From: an uncultured Selenomonadaceae bacterium
GTDB taxonomy: Bacteria > Bacillota > Negativicutes > Selenomonadales > Selenomonadaceae
DNA: 39,709 nt
NCBI GenBank assembly: GCA_905234705.1
Contig: CAJOIB010000023.1
Location: 1-39,709 of the forward strand
Reading direction: 5' to 3'
Shown here: piece by piece, positions 37,903 to 39,709 of the stretch
How the letters are laid out: every line of letters starts with the position of its first letter
How positions within the stretch are numbered: the stretch's first letter is position 1
Notes under the pieces: generated by a model
What the model saw: the letters and a program-made list of their open reading frames with translations, nothing else
Database searches by the model: none
Told to the model about the DNA's origin: nothing
Program-made: the position numbers and the translations under genes

Positions 37903-38559
37903 TTGAAAAATTTGACTGAAGTGGTTTTTATTTTGGACAGGAGCGGCTCAATGAGCGGATTGGAGAGCGACACTATCGGCGGTTTCAATTCAATGCTCAA
38001 ACAGCAAAAAAATCCAGACGCCGAGGCTTACGTGTCGACTGTGCTATTTGACCACGAATCTGAAGTTATTCACGACCGAGTGCCGATTGCTGAAGTGCCG
38101 CAGTTAACCGACAAAGAATATTTCGTGCGCGGCAATACGGCTTTGCTGGACGCGATGGGCGACGCTATCAAACACATTCGCAACATTCATAAATACGCCC
38201 GCCCCGAAGACGTTCCGGCGAAAACCATTTTTATTATCACGACGGACGGCATGGAAAACGCAAGCAAGCGCTACGATTATAACGCCATTAAAAAACTTGT
38301 CGAAGAGCAAAAAACTAAGGGCTGGGATTTTGTATTTATGGGCGCGAATATTGATTCATTTGACGTTGCCAGCCACCTTGGACTTAGCGCGAATCGCACG
38401 GTAAATTATCACAACGACGCGCGGGGAACAAAGGCGAGATTTGACGCAATGTCAAGCTTTTTCGGCGCGGTTATGGCTGCTAAAAGTACGGCTGAGGTTG
38501 GTGACGAATGGCGCGAAAAAGTTGACGAAGATTATAATTCTCGTAAACCTAAAAAGTAG
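37903..38559 (+). CDS. von Willebrand factor A domain protein
   Basis: EVVFILDRSGSMSGLESDTIGGFNSML (MIDAS DxSxS); FIITTDGMENAS; TTG start. Confidence 0.88.
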   Translation: MKNLTEVVFILDRSGSMSGLESDTIGGFNSMLKQQKNPDAEAYVSTVLFDHESEVIHDRVPIAEVPQLTDKEYFVRGNTALLDAMGDAIKHIRNIHKYARPEDVPAKTIFIITTDGMENASKRYDYNAIKKLVEEQKTKGWDFVFMGANIDSFDVASHLGLSANRTVNYHNDARGTKARFDAMSSFFGAVMAAKSTAEVGDEWREKVDEDYNSRKPKK

Positions 38560-38660
38560 AATCTGCGCGAAACAATTTTGAGCTCTGAAGAAATTCGGGG
38601 CGATTTTTTTTGTTTGAAATGTTATAATGTCCGCGAAAATTTTTAACCGAGGTAATTACT

Positions 38661-39554
38661 TTGAACAAAAATTTAGCAATGCTTTGTGTAGGATTAGCGG
38701 GCGTATGCTGGGCAAGTTCGGGCGTGGCAGTGCAAGATTTTTTCAGCCACTCGACAAAAACGGCAATGGAATTAACCAACGTCAGAATGTGCGTGGCGGG
38801 CTTGCTGATGGTGATAATTTTATTTCTGCGCGACAAATTCAAAGATTCGGCGGCGCGTATGAATCGCAAACCAAAACTTTGGCTGTACCTGGCGATTTAC
38901 GGAATAATCGGCGTGGTAATGGTGCAATTCACGTACTTTCAAGCAATCTCGATAGGCGGCGCGGCGGCAACCACGGTAATTTTATCGGCAACTCCGGCAA
39001 TGGTCGTAATTTGGGAGTCGATTTACAACAAAAAATTTCCGCGGCGCGTAGAAATTGCGGCGGTGATTTTGGCGATATTCGGCGTATTTTTATTGGTAAC
39101 GGGCGGCAATCCAGAAACGCTGTTAGTGCCTTTGCCGTGCGTGCTGTGGAGTTTGTCGAGCGGCGCAGTTTTCGCCTTCTCAATGATTTTCGGCAAACAT
39201 TTATTCGCAGAAAAAATAGACCCGTCTTTTATGACGAGCCTTGGAATGTTTTTCGGCGGGCTATTAACTTTCGCGCTGATTGAAGAATTTGATTGGCTGC
39301 CGTTTTTCGCGCAGGACGTGATTTTTGACGTGAGCTGGATCGTAATTTTCGGAACGGTGATAGCCTTTCTGATTTTCAACGCGGGCTTAAAATATTTGAG
39401 TGCGGAAGAAGCCGCGCTGACTTCGACGACAGAACCCGCCTCGTCCGTCGTCATCAGTTATTTCGTATTCGGCACGGCATTTGGATTAATCGAATCCGCC
39501 GGAATAATTTTAGTCTTGCTGGCAATTTTGTCGCCAATTTTTTTCAAGCGTTAA
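38661..39554 (+). CDS. EamA/DMT-family transporter
   Basis: ~10 TM; VGLAGVCWASSGVAVQDFF; two EamA-like repeats; EEAALTSTTEPASSVVISYFVFG; TTG start. Confidence 0.9.
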   Translation: MNKNLAMLCVGLAGVCWASSGVAVQDFFSHSTKTAMELTNVRMCVAGLLMVIILFLRDKFKDSAARMNRKPKLWLYLAIYGIIGVVMVQFTYFQAISIGGAAATTVILSATPAMVVIWESIYNKKFPRRVEIAAVILAIFGVFLLVTGGNPETLLVPLPCVLWSLSSGAVFAFSMIFGKHLFAEKIDPSFMTSLGMFFGGLLTFALIEEFDWLPFFAQDVIFDVSWIVIFGTVIAFLIFNAGLKYLSAEEAALTSTTEPASSVVISYFVFGTAFGLIESAGIILVLLAILSPIFFKR

Positions 39555-39709
39555 CCTGGTGGCCAAGTCATTTTTCTGCCGCCTATTAAGTGAACGTGCA
39601 AATGATTGACGGTCTGCCCGCCTTCTTCGCCGGTATTCACGACGATTCTAAAACCGCTGTCAGCAACGCCAACTTCCTTAGCAATTTTCGGCACAACGTC
39701 AACGAAAAT
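39551..39709 (-). CDS. HIT-family (histidine triad) protein, partial at window end
   Basis: Minus-strand translation ...FVDVVPKIAKEVGVADSGFRIVVNTGEEGGQTVNHLHVHLIGGRKMTWPPG*, with HLHVHLIGGR triad. Confidence 0.92.
   Translation of the reverse strand: MFVDVVPKIAKEVGVADSGFRIVVNTGEEGGQTVNHLHVHLIGGRKMTWPPG

Noticed and set aside
38627-39283. 218-aa plus-strand ORF overlapping the EamA transporter
   Set aside because: Gly/Arg/Asn-rich out-of-frame translation of the transporter gene; not an independent gene.
1-39709. CRISPR array, tRNA/rRNA genes, transposase or integrase genes, prophage
   Set aside because: No repeat-spacer pattern, cloverleaf-like sequence or mobile-element protein seen by reading the window and the ORF track.

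Overview
About 39.7 kb of bacterial chromosome. Gene content and the 'KFDIQMFA' N-terminus suggest a Negativicutes/Selenomonad-like Firmicute, but that is inference. Housekeeping and amino-acid genes: dapL, ilvB, leuB, cysK, rpmE, uvrA, ung, a ctpA-type S41 protease and a purH-type formyltransferase. Others: two chemoreceptors with an orphan sugar-binding lipoprotein, a ClpX-like ATPase, and an operon of GNAT, three tandem SDRs, split transketolase, ACP, AMP-ligase, LuxE-like and LuxC-like genes, followed by O-antigen-ligase-like and glycosyltransferase genes. Main observations: (1) three long poly-G tracts, apparently the only G/C runs this long in the window, each at a functional switch point: a promoter spacer, a signal-peptide codon run, and the SDR3/transketolase junction. 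They look like phase-variation (contingency) loci. (2) Four degenerate 7-bp repeat arrays, each next to the stop codon of a minus-strand gene and G-rich in the mRNA sense. (3) A ~110 bp three-hairpin intergenic repeat in two copies with compensatory stem changes. (4) The acyl-reduction plus ketol-transfer gene cluster. Several genes (uvrA twice, transketolase N, AMP-ligase) carry single-base frameshifts in short homopolymers, so assembly indel error is a serious alternative for some readings and for exact poly-G lengths.
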